Position numbers and translations under genes: made by a program
IMG/VR virus record: IMGVR_UViG_3300009093_000098
Location: 1-31,252 of that record
Length of the DNA stretch: 31,252 bases
Reading direction: 5' to 3' (one strand)
From: a virus
Shown: one piece after another, positions 9,025 through 16,211 of the stretch
How positions within the stretch are numbered: position 1 is the first letter of the stretch
Layout of the letters: each line of letters opens with the position of its first letter
The notes under the pieces: model-generated
What the model saw: the letters and a program-made list of their open reading frames with translations, nothing else
Database searches by the model: none
Told to the model about the DNA's origin: nothing

Positions 9025-9474
9025 TTAAAGTTTAATCTGAGTAACACCAAATCCACTAGAGGGATCATGTTCATTAGCAACTTCTACCGCTCGCTCAGGA
9101 CTCTTCCCACTAGCCAGAGCACCCAAAGCAAACATAGAACCACTACCAATACTATAATAAGGTTTGTCAACGAAGACCCATCCACTTAGATTATATGAAG
9201 TATAAATCTCTTTATTAGAAGTTAATACAATTAACTCTGTATTTCTAGTTCTAGGTGGCTTATCAATAGGATTAGATAGCCAGTGGAATACAGCACCGAT
9301 AGAATCAGCAGATCCTGCATAACCTACGATAGCTTTCTTAGCTCCAAACAGAGCATCAGCTACTTCTTTTTCTAACACTAACATCTTATGGTTGCCTTTG
9401 AAGACTAGACCACCAGCATGGTTATACTGGTGATCTGAGGCCATAGACTTTAGGTTACAGGCGATTGTTGTTAT
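9025..9474 (-). CDS. HslV-like (proteasome beta-type) Ntn hydrolase, AUA start
   Basis: A 149-residue protein resembling HslV, the threonine peptidase of the HslUV protease. Read from an ATA codon at 9474 it begins (M)TTIACNLKSMASDHQ, matching HslV's MTTI start. After Met removal this gives Thr1, Asp13 and Lys29, each of the latter two offset by four from HslV Asp17 and Lys33, so the catalytic set is intact. Later motifs also fit: IVGYAGSADS, and YYSIGSGSMFALGALASG near the end. AAGGA lies six bases upstream of the ATA. The first ATG (9444) would remove the catalytic threonine. The start lies inside the upstream homing-endonuclease gene. No HslU-like unfoldase is visible, so it may use a host partner or act alone. 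Substrate unknown. Confidence 0.8.
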   Translation of the reverse strand: MTTIACNLKSMASDHQYNHAGGLVFKGNHKMLVLEKEVADALFGAKKAIVGYAGSADSIGAVFHWLSNPIDKPPRTRNTELIVLTSNKEIYTSYNLSGWVFVDKPYYSIGSGSMFALGALASGKSPERAVEVANEHDPSSGFGVTQIKL

Positions 9475-9784
9475 TTAATTTCCTTAATTCTTCTATTTTT
9501 AATTGTCTACGTAAACCCATATAAGGATAAATAGCTTCCATAATCTCAACACATTTTGGACCAAAAGCATCTACTCTATATCTAGGTTTATATTGTGGAT
9601 TTTTAACATCAATATATGGGCCTCTAAAGGTACTATTAGGAAAGATTTTTTGAAATTTCTCTAATACATCTTTATCACACATATCAATCAGGAAATAAGG
9701 ATGCCCTGAATGGATTGTGAAACATCCTTCTCCTTCTATTAAACCAGCAGCCCAAGCTATGTTAGACGCCGCAAGATCCACCAT
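9455..9784 (-). CDS. LAGLIDADG-type homing endonuclease (single motif)
   Basis: About 109 residues. The motif IAWAAGLIEGEGCFTI is the LAGLIDADG helix with its acidic residue and following strand. The rest (FPNSTFRGPYIDVKNPQYKP, MEAIYPYMGLRRQLKIEEL) fits small one-motif enzymes that act as homodimers and cut a specific DNA site to spread their own gene. The ATG at 9784 is preferred; a TTG at 9808 in the same frame is possible. It overlaps the 3' end of the ribonucleotide reductase by 23 bases and runs into the HslV-like gene, so it appears wedged between them as a free-standing mobile gene. Confidence 0.82.
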   Translation of the reverse strand: MVDLAASNIAWAAGLIEGEGCFTIHSGHPYFLIDMCDKDVLEKFQKIFPNSTFRGPYIDVKNPQYKPRYRVDAFGPKCVEIMEAIYPYMGLRRQLKIEELRKLNNNNRL

Positions 9785-11396
9785 GGCCAGTCCACTCACA
9801 AATATCAACTTCTGAATACTCTACTCCAGTTTTACCAACTGCTTCTGAGTATGGAACCTCAGTAATTGGCTGGCCGCCACGAGATCCATCTGGATAGGCT
9901 GTAAATCCTCTGAGTCTAGGAGCATATTTAGCTAATGTTTCTGCAAATTCAGAAACCTTAGATTCATTATTATTTTTAGAACCCCAAGAAGGAAGATTAA
10001 TAGTAGAAGAAATACTCATATCTACATAATCCTGGGTATCTGCTTGAAATTTAATTCTACGCTCGTAATCAGAACTTAAAGAGTATGCTGTTCTAATTTT
10101 TTCAGGATCAACTCCATATTCTTTAATGAGTCGATCTGCTGTTGCGTCAACAACGTATTGGTATTTCCACTTCGTTCCATCAGTGAGGTAACGACGCTTG
10201 TAAGCAACCGCGAACAAAGGTTCAATTCCTGTCGTGGTACTGGCAAGGATACCAATGGTCCCGGTAGGAGCAATTGCTCTATATGCGACTGGACGGCTGA
10301 TATAGAATCGATCACAGTGCTCATTAGCTGAACGTTCGGATTCGTTGGCGTATACATCAAGCCATTTCTTGAGTTCATTGTTTACCTCATAATCATAGCC
10401 TCTTTGCATTAACCACTCAGACACTCCCATAAGCCTGAGGCCAAGTCTTCGGTTTTTCTCTCGCACTCGATAAACCTTCTCATAAGGAAGATCAGCACGA
10501 AGAGTCCCACATACAAGAAACTTACTTGCTCGGTTGACAACCCCTGCGAAATCCTCAAGAAGCAATATTTCCAAGGTTAATGCTACCGAGGTTGCACACG
10601 TCAGAATCATCTTCGGAAGTGACTTCAGTACAGGCATTGCGAAGAGTTTCATTCTGTTTAGATCCAAAATTAAAGGAGAAACCAGGTTCTCCAGTTTCCA
10701 TAGCCTGCCTACAGTTTTCGAGGAAGACTTATTCTGATTGAGATCACCGGTTGTATTATCATAGTTGACAGAGATATTGGTCATATCCAAAGGAGCAGGA
10801 AAATTGAAATCCTGTTCCTTCAGTTGCTTTATGGTAGCTGACCAATTCTTCGCTCTAAGGAATTCAGTAATGTCCTCATGTTGCCAATTGAGTGATGCAT
10901 AGATCGCTGAGCGCCTGCTTCCACCTTGCATGACGTTTCTGCCAATTTCATTAATAGCATACATGAGCGGGATAGGGCCGCTTGCGATTCCTCCAGTTCG
11001 AGATAGAGGCTTGCCAGCAGGCCGTAGTCTGGAGTAATCAATGCCAATTCCACCACCTGTCATCAGGCATGACATTGCTCTCCAGGTTACTGCACTCCAT
11101 TCTTCTCTTGTGTCTTCTTCTGCACGCAGTAAGTAGCAGTTATTGTACGCTTTGTAGGGTCGTCCCGCATAGTATAAATAACGACCCCCAGGGATGAATC
11201 GCATTTGCTTAATGTCTTCGACAAGATCCTTCCGATCTCCATCTGACATAAACCAAGCTTCTCCAGGTCTTCGCGGTCCGCAAACATCAGCAACGAGTCG
11301 TTCAGCGAGAGCGTCCCAAGAATCGTTTGGTCCTTGGGCGTACTTGTGTCGAAAAATTCGTTCGGCAAAATCTGTTTTAAATCGTTGGACAATCAA
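9762..11396 (-). CDS. Class II (B12-dependent) ribonucleotide reductase, with two compensating frameshifts
   Basis: The 544-residue frame reduces ribonucleotides for phage DNA synthesis. Family marks: FIPGGRYL, CLMTGGGIGIDYSRLRPAG, NVMQGGSRRSA, APTGTIGILASTTTGIEP and a C-terminal cysteine pair (CEWTGHGGSCGV), like adenosylcobalamin-dependent enzymes. It starts with TTG at 11396 with AAGGGG five bases upstream; the codon before it is a stop. Residues about 222-279 do not fit the family. In the -1 frame the same DNA (about 10730-10560) encodes ENCRQAMETGEPGFSFNFGS, then LRNACTEVTSEDDSDVCNLG, the expected active-site region with the NxCxE motif. A base therefore appears lost near 10726-10733 and one gained near 10554-10563. 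As written the enzyme should be inactive; an assembly error is possible. Confidence 0.88.
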   Translation of the reverse strand: MIVQRFKTDFAERIFRHKYAQGPNDSWDALAERLVADVCGPRRPGEAWFMSDGDRKDLVEDIKQMRFIPGGRYLYYAGRPYKAYNNCYLLRAEEDTREEWSAVTWRAMSCLMTGGGIGIDYSRLRPAGKPLSRTGGIASGPIPLMYAINEIGRNVMQGGSRRSAIYASLNWQHEDITEFLRAKNWSATIKQLKEQDFNFPAPLDMTNISVNYDNTTGDLNQNKSSSKTVGRLWKLENLVSPLILDLNRMKLFAMPVLKSLPKMILTCATSVALTLEILLLEDFAGVVNRASKFLVCGTLRADLPYEKVYRVREKNRRLGLRLMGVSEWLMQRGYDYEVNNELKKWLDVYANESERSANEHCDRFYISRPVAYRAIAPTGTIGILASTTTGIEPLFAVAYKRRYLTDGTKWKYQYVVDATADRLIKEYGVDPEKIRTAYSLSSDYERRIKFQADTQDYVDMSISSTINLPSWGSKNNNESKVSEFAETLAKYAPRLRGFTAYPDGSRGGQPITEVPYSEAVGKTGVEYSEVDICEWTGHGGSCGV

Positions 11397-11576
11397 TTAG
11401 ACCCCTTGTTCAATCTCAGTAACAACCTTAGCAGCAGTGTCTTCAACTGCCTCAACATCATTCTCAACAACAGTCTTGATAGAATCCACGTCTGACTTAA
11501 CCGTATCCTCAATCGTCTTTTCTTTGCTCTGGAAATAACTCTTGATTTTGTTCCAGATATTCTTTAACCAATTCAT
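11397..11576 (-). CDS. Small charged helical protein, unknown function
   Basis: A 59-residue protein beginning MNWLKNIWNKIKSYFQSKEK, an amphipathic Trp/Lys-rich helix, followed by an acidic Val/Asp-rich helix (VKSDVDSIKTVVENDVEAVE). The ATG at 11576 is preferred over the ATG at 11627 because GAGGAG precedes it by about ten bases. Its stop abuts the TTG start of the ribonucleotide reductase. The N-terminus could associate with membranes. No family recognised. Confidence 0.6.
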   Translation of the reverse strand: MNWLKNIWNKIKSYFQSKEKTIEDTVKSDVDSIKTVVENDVEAVEDTAAKVVTEIEQGV

Positions 11577-11676
11577 CAGCTTCGATCTCCTCTTGTTTTC
11601 TAATTTTATACTTAACACTCTCACCATGATTCCGACTCAGGCCAGAATCATCGGTCTTGTTCTTCTTTGCTGTCAA
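11509..11676 (-). CDS. Small charged protein, unknown function
   Basis: About 55 residues, highly charged (SGLSRNHGESVKYKIRKQEE, then a Glu-rich helix). The protein-like character is clear but the start is not: TTG at 11676 with a weak AAAGAG seven bases upstream is the best guess, and the frame stays open to 11745. It overlaps both neighbours in other frames. Similar Ser-Arg-Asn-His-Gly openings occur in small phage proteins, but no function is known to me. Confidence 0.5.
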   Translation of the reverse strand: MTAKKNKTDDSGLSRNHGESVKYKIRKQEEIEADELVKEYLEQNQELFPEQRKDD

Positions 11677-11818
11677 AATCCAACTCTTTACACAAATACT
11701 CAAAATTCTCATCAATACGATCAAGGAAATTATCAACCAGATCATCTGATGTAATACCTAACAACTCCAATAGAGTAATCTCATCAAGATTACGGAGTTT
11801 CTCTAATAGCTCATGCAT
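11648..11818 (-). CDS. Small acidic protein, unknown function
   Basis: A 56-residue protein starting MHELLEKLRNLDEITLLELL and ending CKELDFDSKEEQDR. It is strongly acidic and predicted helical. The ATG overlaps the stop of the HD-hydrolase gene by one base (TAATG), so expression is coupled. The length, coupling and codon character support a real gene. No motif was recognised. Confidence 0.65.
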   Translation of the reverse strand: MHELLEKLRNLDEITLLELLGITSDDLVDNFLDRIDENFEYLCKELDFDSKEEQDR

Positions 11819-12360
11819 TAAATAAGTTCATTAAACCGATCAAGGAAGTATTGCTTTGCCTGTTCTGGAGAAAGGCATAGGGGAGCAATCCCATTCTTAA
11901 TTTCAGGTCTCTTTACATATTCCCACATACTCCAAGTATCTCCTCTAGTGGGGAGAAGATGATGGGCTTCTGTAGAAAGCTGAATTACATCAGCTTCTTT
12001 TACCGATTTAGGTAAAGGATAAACAAAATTAAATCGATTAGCAATAGACTGCATAATATTGTCCTCAATGGTGAGGTAGTTTCCCATATATTCTTTGATG
12101 GGCTTTGCAATATCCGAGATATATGCTTCGCTGCTGTCATGGAGTAGTGCTGCAAGTGCATCTTCCTTTGGAACGATATAAGAACAATGAACGCTATGCT
12201 CGGCCACAGAATAAAAGTGGCTTACGTGTCCAGAAAATCGGCAAGCCATGCCTAAAGCATGAGCAATATCATTAATGTCGATATCTTCTGGTTTGGTATC
12301 AAAATAATTGAAGTGCTTTCCAGAAGCAGTTTCAATCCAACATTCTTCAGTCTTTAGCAT
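11818..12360 (-). CDS. HD-domain phosphohydrolase (nucleotidase-like)
   Basis: A 180-residue HD-superfamily protein. WIETASGKHFNYFDTKP opens the domain. Metal ligands appear as SVAEHSV (His), ALLHDSSEAY (His-Asp pair), a later conserved EADVIQLSTEAHHL, and the C-terminal APLCLSPEQA. Phage members of this group are related to YfbR-type 5'-deoxynucleotidases and may tune nucleotide pools. The position upstream of the ribonucleotide reductase fits that. The ATG at 12360 has AGGA four bases upstream and is preferred to the ATG at 12381. It overlaps the DUF3310 gene by 14 bases. The substrate is inferred only. Confidence 0.8.
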   Translation of the reverse strand: MLKTEECWIETASGKHFNYFDTKPEDIDINDIAHALGMACRFSGHVSHFYSVAEHSVHCSYIVPKEDALAALLHDSSEAYISDIAKPIKEYMGNYLTIEDNIMQSIANRFNFVYPLPKSVKEADVIQLSTEAHHLLPTRGDTWSMWEYVKRPEIKNGIAPLCLSPEQAKQYFLDRFNELI

Positions 12361-12577
12361 TTCTTCCTTCTTCTTCGGCAATAGCCATATCTAGATAATG
12401 TCTAGCTTTCTTCAGATCTTCCAACATTTGTCCCTTGAATCGGCTTCTGGTAACGTATTTAATAATATTACCTTCATACCATCTAAGGTTATTCTTGGAA
12501 ATAAATTCACCAGGTTGGATAGCAAAGTGGGCGTAATGGTTACCACCCACTTGGATCTTGAACGGATCTTCAGTCAT
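12347..12577 (-). CDS. DUF3310 family protein
   Basis: A 76-residue protein matching the phage DUF3310 pattern: QVGGNHYAHFAIQPGEFI, then EGNIIKYVTRSRFKG and EDLKKARHYLDMAI. The length is normal for the family. Members are widespread in phages next to replication genes and are sometimes labelled nucleotide-kinase-like, but the biochemical role is not established. Its start is embedded in the end of a small HNH relic. Confidence 0.88.
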   Translation of the reverse strand: MTEDPFKIQVGGNHYAHFAIQPGEFISKNNLRWYEGNIIKYVTRSRFKGQMLEDLKKARHYLDMAIAEEEGRNAKD

Positions 12578-12671
12578 TTACTCTTTCTAAGTAATCAATA
12601 GCTTTTTGAATAAGTTCTGGATTGTCATTAAAACATCCAAGAGCTTTATTACAGTTTCCACATTGTTTCAT
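12570..12671 (-). pseudogene. Relic of an endonuclease VII-type HNH gene
   Basis: A 33-codon frame starting MKQCGNCNKALGCFNDNPEL and continuing IQKAIDYLERVND. It matches the C-terminal third of the complete HNH endonuclease at 15846-16211 (LCAHCNTALGRFNDDPVMLE, KAIKYLKEA). The N-terminal two-thirds, including the catalytic His region, are missing. It lies exactly between the phosphoesterase stop and the DUF3310 start, overlapping both, and looks like the leftover of a deleted mobile endonuclease. It could still be translated from its ATG. Confidence 0.75.
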
Positions 12672-13426
12672 TTATATCTGTTATTTAAATACTCTAATGA
12701 AACTGGCATTAAATCAAATGATCCATTATTTACGGCATGCAGCATCAGGATTCCTCTCCAATGCTTGTTTCCTTGGTATCCAAGATAATCTTCATCATGC
12801 TCATAACAACTACCAGCAATAATAGAGGTAAGGCGATCACCGTTAGCACGATGGCCAGTTGCAATCTGTAAACCTTGTTGATGACCAGCAACACAGGACA
12901 TGTGCTGCTTATTGAGTTGTGCTTGTGCCGAACTGGAAGGACGGCCAGCAACTCCTGTAACAAAGAAGTGACAGAAAGCAACCCCTTCGATAACCACTGG
13001 TTGAAGGAATGGATAGACTTCCCAATCATCTTCATATCCTAAGTCTCCAATTCCAATTGTTCCATCAAGTTTAGCGTCGTTATTGACTGCGCGTAAGATG
13101 CGTTCCTCATGGTTTCCCAAAGTGAGGACAAGCCTTGGATTGTACCGATATCGATGGCCTTCGATATCTCGTTTACGACGTTCTTTAATTGGAGCCAGAA
13201 GTGCTGCCATAGCATTCTTTGCTGCTTCCACGTCAGCACGATATCGTCTTCCTTCAAACGACTTTTTACCGACATCGTAAGAAGATAAGCTAGGCATATC
13301 CGCAAAATCACCAATGTTAACGATAACATCAGGTTCTTTCTCTTCTAAGTATCTACCAATATTAGTTAGGAATCTGGTATCGTCGCCGGGACGAACTTGA
13401 CAATCGGGAATTACTGCAATCTTCAA
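12668..13426 (-). CDS. Calcineurin-like metallophosphoesterase
   Basis: A 252-residue enzyme with the family's metal-binding motifs in order: a DxQ variant of the usual DxH near residue 8 (VIPDCQ), NIGDFADM near 38-45, LTLGNHEERI, and a late ATGHRANGD containing the GH pair. It hydrolyses phosphate esters; in phages such enzymes may act on nucleotides, nucleic acid ends or signalling molecules, and the substrate cannot be read here. It is embedded in the replication operon with an ATGA overlap to the upstream gene. Confidence 0.88.
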   Translation of the reverse strand: MKIAVIPDCQVRPGDDTRFLTNIGRYLEEKEPDVIVNIGDFADMPSLSSYDVGKKSFEGRRYRADVEAAKNAMAALLAPIKERRKRDIEGHRYRYNPRLVLTLGNHEERILRAVNNDAKLDGTIGIGDLGYEDDWEVYPFLQPVVIEGVAFCHFFVTGVAGRPSSSAQAQLNKQHMSCVAGHQQGLQIATGHRANGDRLTSIIAGSCYEHDEDYLGYQGNKHWRGILMLHAVNNGSFDLMPVSLEYLNNRYK

Positions 13427-13605
13427 TCGTTAAGCTCCTGTTGCATATCTTGTTCTGCAACTGCCTTATTATAAGCATTAAGCCCAACAGTAGCAGACAT
13501 ATTCACCGCAAACTGCAATAGATGTTGAATTTCTTTAGCGGAGAACTCAGTACGAACTTCAATTCCTCCATCATCCTTTTCAACCAGGATTTCAAGCACT
13601 TTCAT
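13423..13605 (-). CDS. Small protein, unknown function
   Basis: A 60-residue protein. It has a beta-like start (MKVLEILVEKDDGGIEVRTE) and a helix (FSAKEIQHLLQFAVNM). It overlaps the phosphoesterase start by four bases (ATGA) and the end of the nuclease gene upstream by 14 bases, so it is part of the same coupled series. No motif was recognised. Confidence 0.65.
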   Translation of the reverse strand: MKVLEILVEKDDGGIEVRTEFSAKEIQHLLQFAVNMSATVGLNAYNKAVAEQDMQQELND

Positions 13606-13945
13606 TATTATTCTTTTCCTTGATAAGCTCTAGAAAATGATCTAGAGAAATAGTTGCCAAGTAGATATCTCTATCTTTATGTACGATAACTACTGGTTCC
13701 CATTTACCATGCGTCTTGGCTTGTGCGTAGTAAGTATGAATCTGAGAGGTAGCTTTATTCTTTACTTCGATTTGATAGGGAATAAACTTTCTTGCGGCAG
13801 GGGAGAGTTGAATATCTTCTCCTGAAGCGCCCATCGATGTAGACTTAACATCGTCTGGTTCCAGTTTATTAAAAACTCCAAGCAGTTGATCTCTAACATG
13901 CTGTTGGGCTTTTCTTCCTTTTTGCTTTGCACTTTGTGGCTTCAG
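13592..13945 (-). CDS. PD-(D/E)XK nuclease-like protein, CUG start
   Basis: A 117-residue protein when read from CTG at 13945. The conserved core is STSMGASGEDIQLSPAARKF, then PYQIEVKNK, giving the Asp of GED and the ExK pair of a PD-(D/E)XK nuclease, followed by PVVIVHKDRD. The first ATG lies inside the STSMGAS motif and would delete the helical N-terminus (QQHVRDQLLGVFNKLEPDDV). No ATG, GTG or TTG exists further upstream in frame. GAGGAG lies eight bases before the CTG, and the CTG overlaps the upstream stop as CTGA, the same geometry as an ATGA overlap. It probably acts in recombination, DNA processing or host DNA breakdown. Confidence 0.75.
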   Translation of the reverse strand: MKPQSAKQKGRKAQQHVRDQLLGVFNKLEPDDVKSTSMGASGEDIQLSPAARKFIPYQIEVKNKATSQIHTYYAQAKTHGKWEPVVIVHKDRDIYLATISLDHFLELIKEKNNNESA

Positions 13946-14400
13946 AAAGGCTGCTCCTCAATCATAAACACAGCTTGCTGCTGCGGTTCTTCATATTTAG
14001 TTCCATTCATCACTGCATTAAACAGCATGATTCTGTCATCCTTATTAAGAAGATTAAGTTTCTTAGCTACAGAAGTAGCTGCTTCGAAATACTTATAGAA
14101 GAGAGGATCACTGGTCATAATAATATTAAACTCCCCCTTTCGGAAAGATTTAAATTCAGACTCACGTCCTACAACATGAGAGCCCCCTAGTTCCCACCAC
14201 TGGTTCATATCATCAATATGAGCACCATCATCTCTATTACCAATTTCAAACCAACCCATAAAATGTTCCTCATCTTCAGGATTAATTAGAACTAACCAAT
14301 CTTCATCAGTGTCTGTAGGAGCAGGATTACAAATCTCTCTGCTACCAGTTCTACACATCTTTTGAATTCTAGGATAGGCTTGGATTTCAGCTAAGGACAT
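13942..14400 (-). CDS. Nucleotidyltransferase-like protein (Pol-beta superfamily)
   Basis: A 152-residue protein from ATG at 14400. The GS motif (CRTGSREICNPAP, residues 17-28) is followed by acidic TDTDEDWLVLI (about 29-39), the layout of Pol-beta-type nucleotidyltransferases. A later GEFNIIMTSD gives the third acidic position, and ATSVAKKLNLLNKDDRI is typical of the phage subgroup. The target is unknown. It overlaps the exonuclease gene by 14 bases and the nuclease gene by four. Frames further upstream exist but the ATG at 14400 has GGAAAG just before it. Confidence 0.72.
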   Translation of the reverse strand: MSLAEIQAYPRIQKMCRTGSREICNPAPTDTDEDWLVLINPEDEEHFMGWFEIGNRDDGAHIDDMNQWWELGGSHVVGRESEFKSFRKGEFNIIMTSDPLFYKYFEAATSVAKKLNLLNKDDRIMLFNAVMNGTKYEEPQQQAVFMIEEQPF

Positions 14401-15064
14401 GATCTTTCCAATAGTCGTTTTCTTTGCGCCAAATAAACACGCACTTGGCATTCATTTCCATCTCTTCTTCAGACCCATATAAATTCAGGATTGCTTCAAC
14501 TTGTTCTTGTCTGGTCTTGCCAGATAAAAGCTTCGCTGCCTTGACCGGCCCGATCCCATCGATCCCTGGGATCCCGTCGGTACGATCGCCCATAAGCAAC
14601 TGAGTAAGGAACCAAGTAATACCCATTTCCTCATCAACATAATATTTTTCTTTCTTAACAAAGTTATAGTGCCAGCCTGCTAACTGATTAAGATCCTTAT
14701 CATGATGAATAAGAATGGTTTTGTCTTTAGGCGATCCATATTGTGCGATACCACATGCATCGTCTGCTTCCATGCCGTTGACAATTTGTGCATCCCACTG
14801 ATCCTTTAAATGATTCTTTAATGCCTGTTCCCATTTGGGGCGAGGCTTATCTTTACGAAAGGCTTTATACTCAGGAAAGACTTGGCATCGGAAGTTATCC
14901 TTACCAGTAAGGAAAAGAATATATTCCTTGGCTTCTGTTTCATTAAGAGCAGTATTAATCATATAATCCACTCTTGCCGCTGCCTGGAACAAATCTTCGC
15001 CCTTACTATCGGCCGTTGCTGCGGCCCTGAATACAAAGCTATCTGCGTCTAGAATTGCGTTTAT
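14387..15064 (-). CDS. 5'-3' exonuclease (FEN/PIN-like), probable AUA start
   Basis: About 225 residues. ILDADSFVFRAA is the N-terminal metal site. ADDACGIAQYG, ILIHHDKDLNQLAGWHYN and MGDRTDGIPGIDGIGPVKAA (acidic loop plus helix-hairpin-helix) are the classic flap endonuclease/T7 gp6-type motifs. It removes RNA primers and processes or degrades DNA 5' ends. The family usually begins a few residues before the DADS motif. ATA at 15064 gives (M)NAILDADS with GGAG six bases upstream. GTG at 15076 and TTG at 15097 are in-frame alternatives without a good ribosome binding site. It follows the SSB-like gene and precedes the nucleotidyltransferase. Confidence 0.85.
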   Translation of the reverse strand: MNAILDADSFVFRAAATADSKGEDLFQAAARVDYMINTALNETEAKEYILFLTGKDNFRCQVFPEYKAFRKDKPRPKWEQALKNHLKDQWDAQIVNGMEADDACGIAQYGSPKDKTILIHHDKDLNQLAGWHYNFVKKEKYYVDEEMGITWFLTQLLMGDRTDGIPGIDGIGPVKAAKLLSGKTRQEQVEAILNLYGSEEEMEMNAKCVFIWRKENDYWKDHVLS

Positions 15065-15359
15065 CGTAGTCTCCACGATGATTAGAAATAATCTCAATGC
15101 GAAGCTCTACTTCGTCATTCGGATAGAAATATCTTTCAGTTTCGATTCTACAGTGATGCCTATAGGCCCAAATATGAGCAGCATAGAACACCTTTAACAT
15201 ATCAGCATGTGGCATTCGATGCGTGACTACAAAGTCACCAACCTTTTTCAGATAAGAACTGAAATTATATTTATTACCTGGCTTGGTTCCCTTACCACCA
15301 GGACAGTTACTTACTCGAACCCAATCATTCCTGGGTCTATTATTAGGCTTGTACCCCAT
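15039..15359 (-). CDS. Basic protein of unknown function in the replication block
   Basis: A 106-residue protein. The N-terminus is basic and glycine-rich (MGYKPNNRPRNDWVRVSNCP), the middle is aromatic with several histidines (VFYAAHIWAYRHHCRIETER), and the C-terminal tail is RNSRRR. It ends in TAG, overlapping the exonuclease start. The basic tail and position between SSB-like and exonuclease genes suggest nucleic-acid contact, but no family was recognised. Confidence 0.7.
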   Translation of the reverse strand: MGYKPNNRPRNDWVRVSNCPGGKGTKPGNKYNFSSYLKKVGDFVVTHRMPHADMLKVFYAAHIWAYRHHCRIETERYFYPNDEVELRIEIISNHRGDYDKRNSRRR

Positions 15360-15361
15360 GA

Positions 15362-15859
15362 TTAAAGATCATTAGATTCCTTAAAGATATCCTTACCATC
15401 ATCAAGCACCCACTCAACCATTTGATCTGCACGAGCTAAAATCTTAGGAATATCTTCCGGGCCAGTAGGAGATCCATAGGATGCAACTGCTTGGGCAAGA
15501 CAGCTCTGCTTGATAATATAGACTTGCTTCTTGGCACGTTCTTCAGGAGTCTCATAGGTAGAATTTCTGGCAGGAGTATTACTAGCCATCTTCTGATCGA
15601 CAACCGGAGAGCTTCCAGTAACAGCCTTAACACTAGCCCAATTGTAGAACTTATCACCTTCTACATAGGCAACCTCAACCGAATCACCAGCATTAAGCTT
15701 CTTAATCGCGTCATAGACAGCGGGATTAGAGAAACTCATAACAGTCTTGGTCTTGGTTTCATCACGATCAGTCTTATAGACAACCGTCATCTTCTGATAG
15801 CTACCCTTAGCGGTAGGGACTTTCTCTTCCGAATAGGAGAGGAATTTAAGAATGGGCAT
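15362..15859 (-). CDS. Single-stranded DNA-binding protein-like (OB-fold)
   Basis: A 165-residue protein. Residues 1-80 are beta-rich with alternating short strands (YQKMTVVYKTDRD, GDSVEVAYVEGDKFYNWASV) consistent with an OB fold. A linker leads to a helical C-terminal part with YETPEERAKKQVYIIKQSCL, a pattern I associate with phage OB-fold DNA-binding proteins, and an acidic end typical of SSBs. It would coat single strands at the fork. The location between polymerase and exonuclease supports this. It overlaps the preceding HNH gene by 14 bases. Confidence 0.72.
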   Translation of the reverse strand: MPILKFLSYSEEKVPTAKGSYQKMTVVYKTDRDETKTKTVMSFSNPAVYDAIKKLNAGDSVEVAYVEGDKFYNWASVKAVTGSSPVVDQKMASNTPARNSTYETPEERAKKQVYIIKQSCLAQAVASYGSPTGPEDIPKILARADQMVEWVLDDGKDIFKESNDL

Positions 15860-16211
15860 TAGCCTCCTTTAAATATTTTATTGCTTTTTCTAACATAACT
15901 GGATCATCATTAAATCTACCTAAAGCTGTATTACAATGAGCACAAAGTAGACCTCTAATTTTACCAGTTTTATGGCAGTGATCTACTGCTAATGCTCTAC
16001 CAGTTATACATACTTTAGAACATATAGCACATACTTCATTTTGATTCTTTAGCATTTTATTATAATCTTCTAAAGAGATTCCATACATGCGTTTATAGTG
16101 ATTATCAGCAACATATTTATATTGCTTAGATTTTCTAAGTTTTATTCTTTCCAAATTAGCAAGATAGTATTTTCTTTGATAATCTGGATCTTTATATTTT
16201 GGTGTTCCTAT
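15846..16211 (-). CDS. HNH endonuclease, endonuclease VII family, AUA start
   Basis: About 121 residues. VCAICSKV, ALAVDHCHKTGKIRGLLCAHCN and ALGRFNDDP form the endonuclease VII/HNH zinc-and-histidine core. The N-terminal basic repeat (YKDPDYQRKYYLANLERIKL) is normal for free-standing phage HNH proteins. No ATG, GTG or TTG lies before that repeat. ATA at 16211 overlaps the polymerase stop as TAATA, mirroring the TAATG overlaps elsewhere, with AAGG seven bases upstream. A TTG at 16154 is a weaker internal choice. Probably a mobile gene inserted after the polymerase. Confidence 0.82.
   Translation of the reverse strand: MGTPKYKDPDYQRKYYLANLERIKLRKSKQYKYVADNHYKRMYGISLEDYNKMLKNQNEVCAICSKVCITGRALAVDHCHKTGKIRGLLCAHCNTALGRFNDDPVMLEKAIKYLKEANAHS

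Noticed and set aside
9025-9444. Starting the HslV-like gene at the ATG at 9444
   Set aside because: It would remove the N-terminal TTI and the catalytic threonine while keeping Asp13 and Lys29, which makes no sense for this enzyme class.
10554-10733. Programmed frameshifting in the ribonucleotide reductase
   Set aside because: The return site UCU-UGA looks plausible for +1 shifting, but the entry site has no slippery heptamer or obvious downstream structure, and two programmed shifts within 60 codons would be extraordinary. Indels or errors are more likely.
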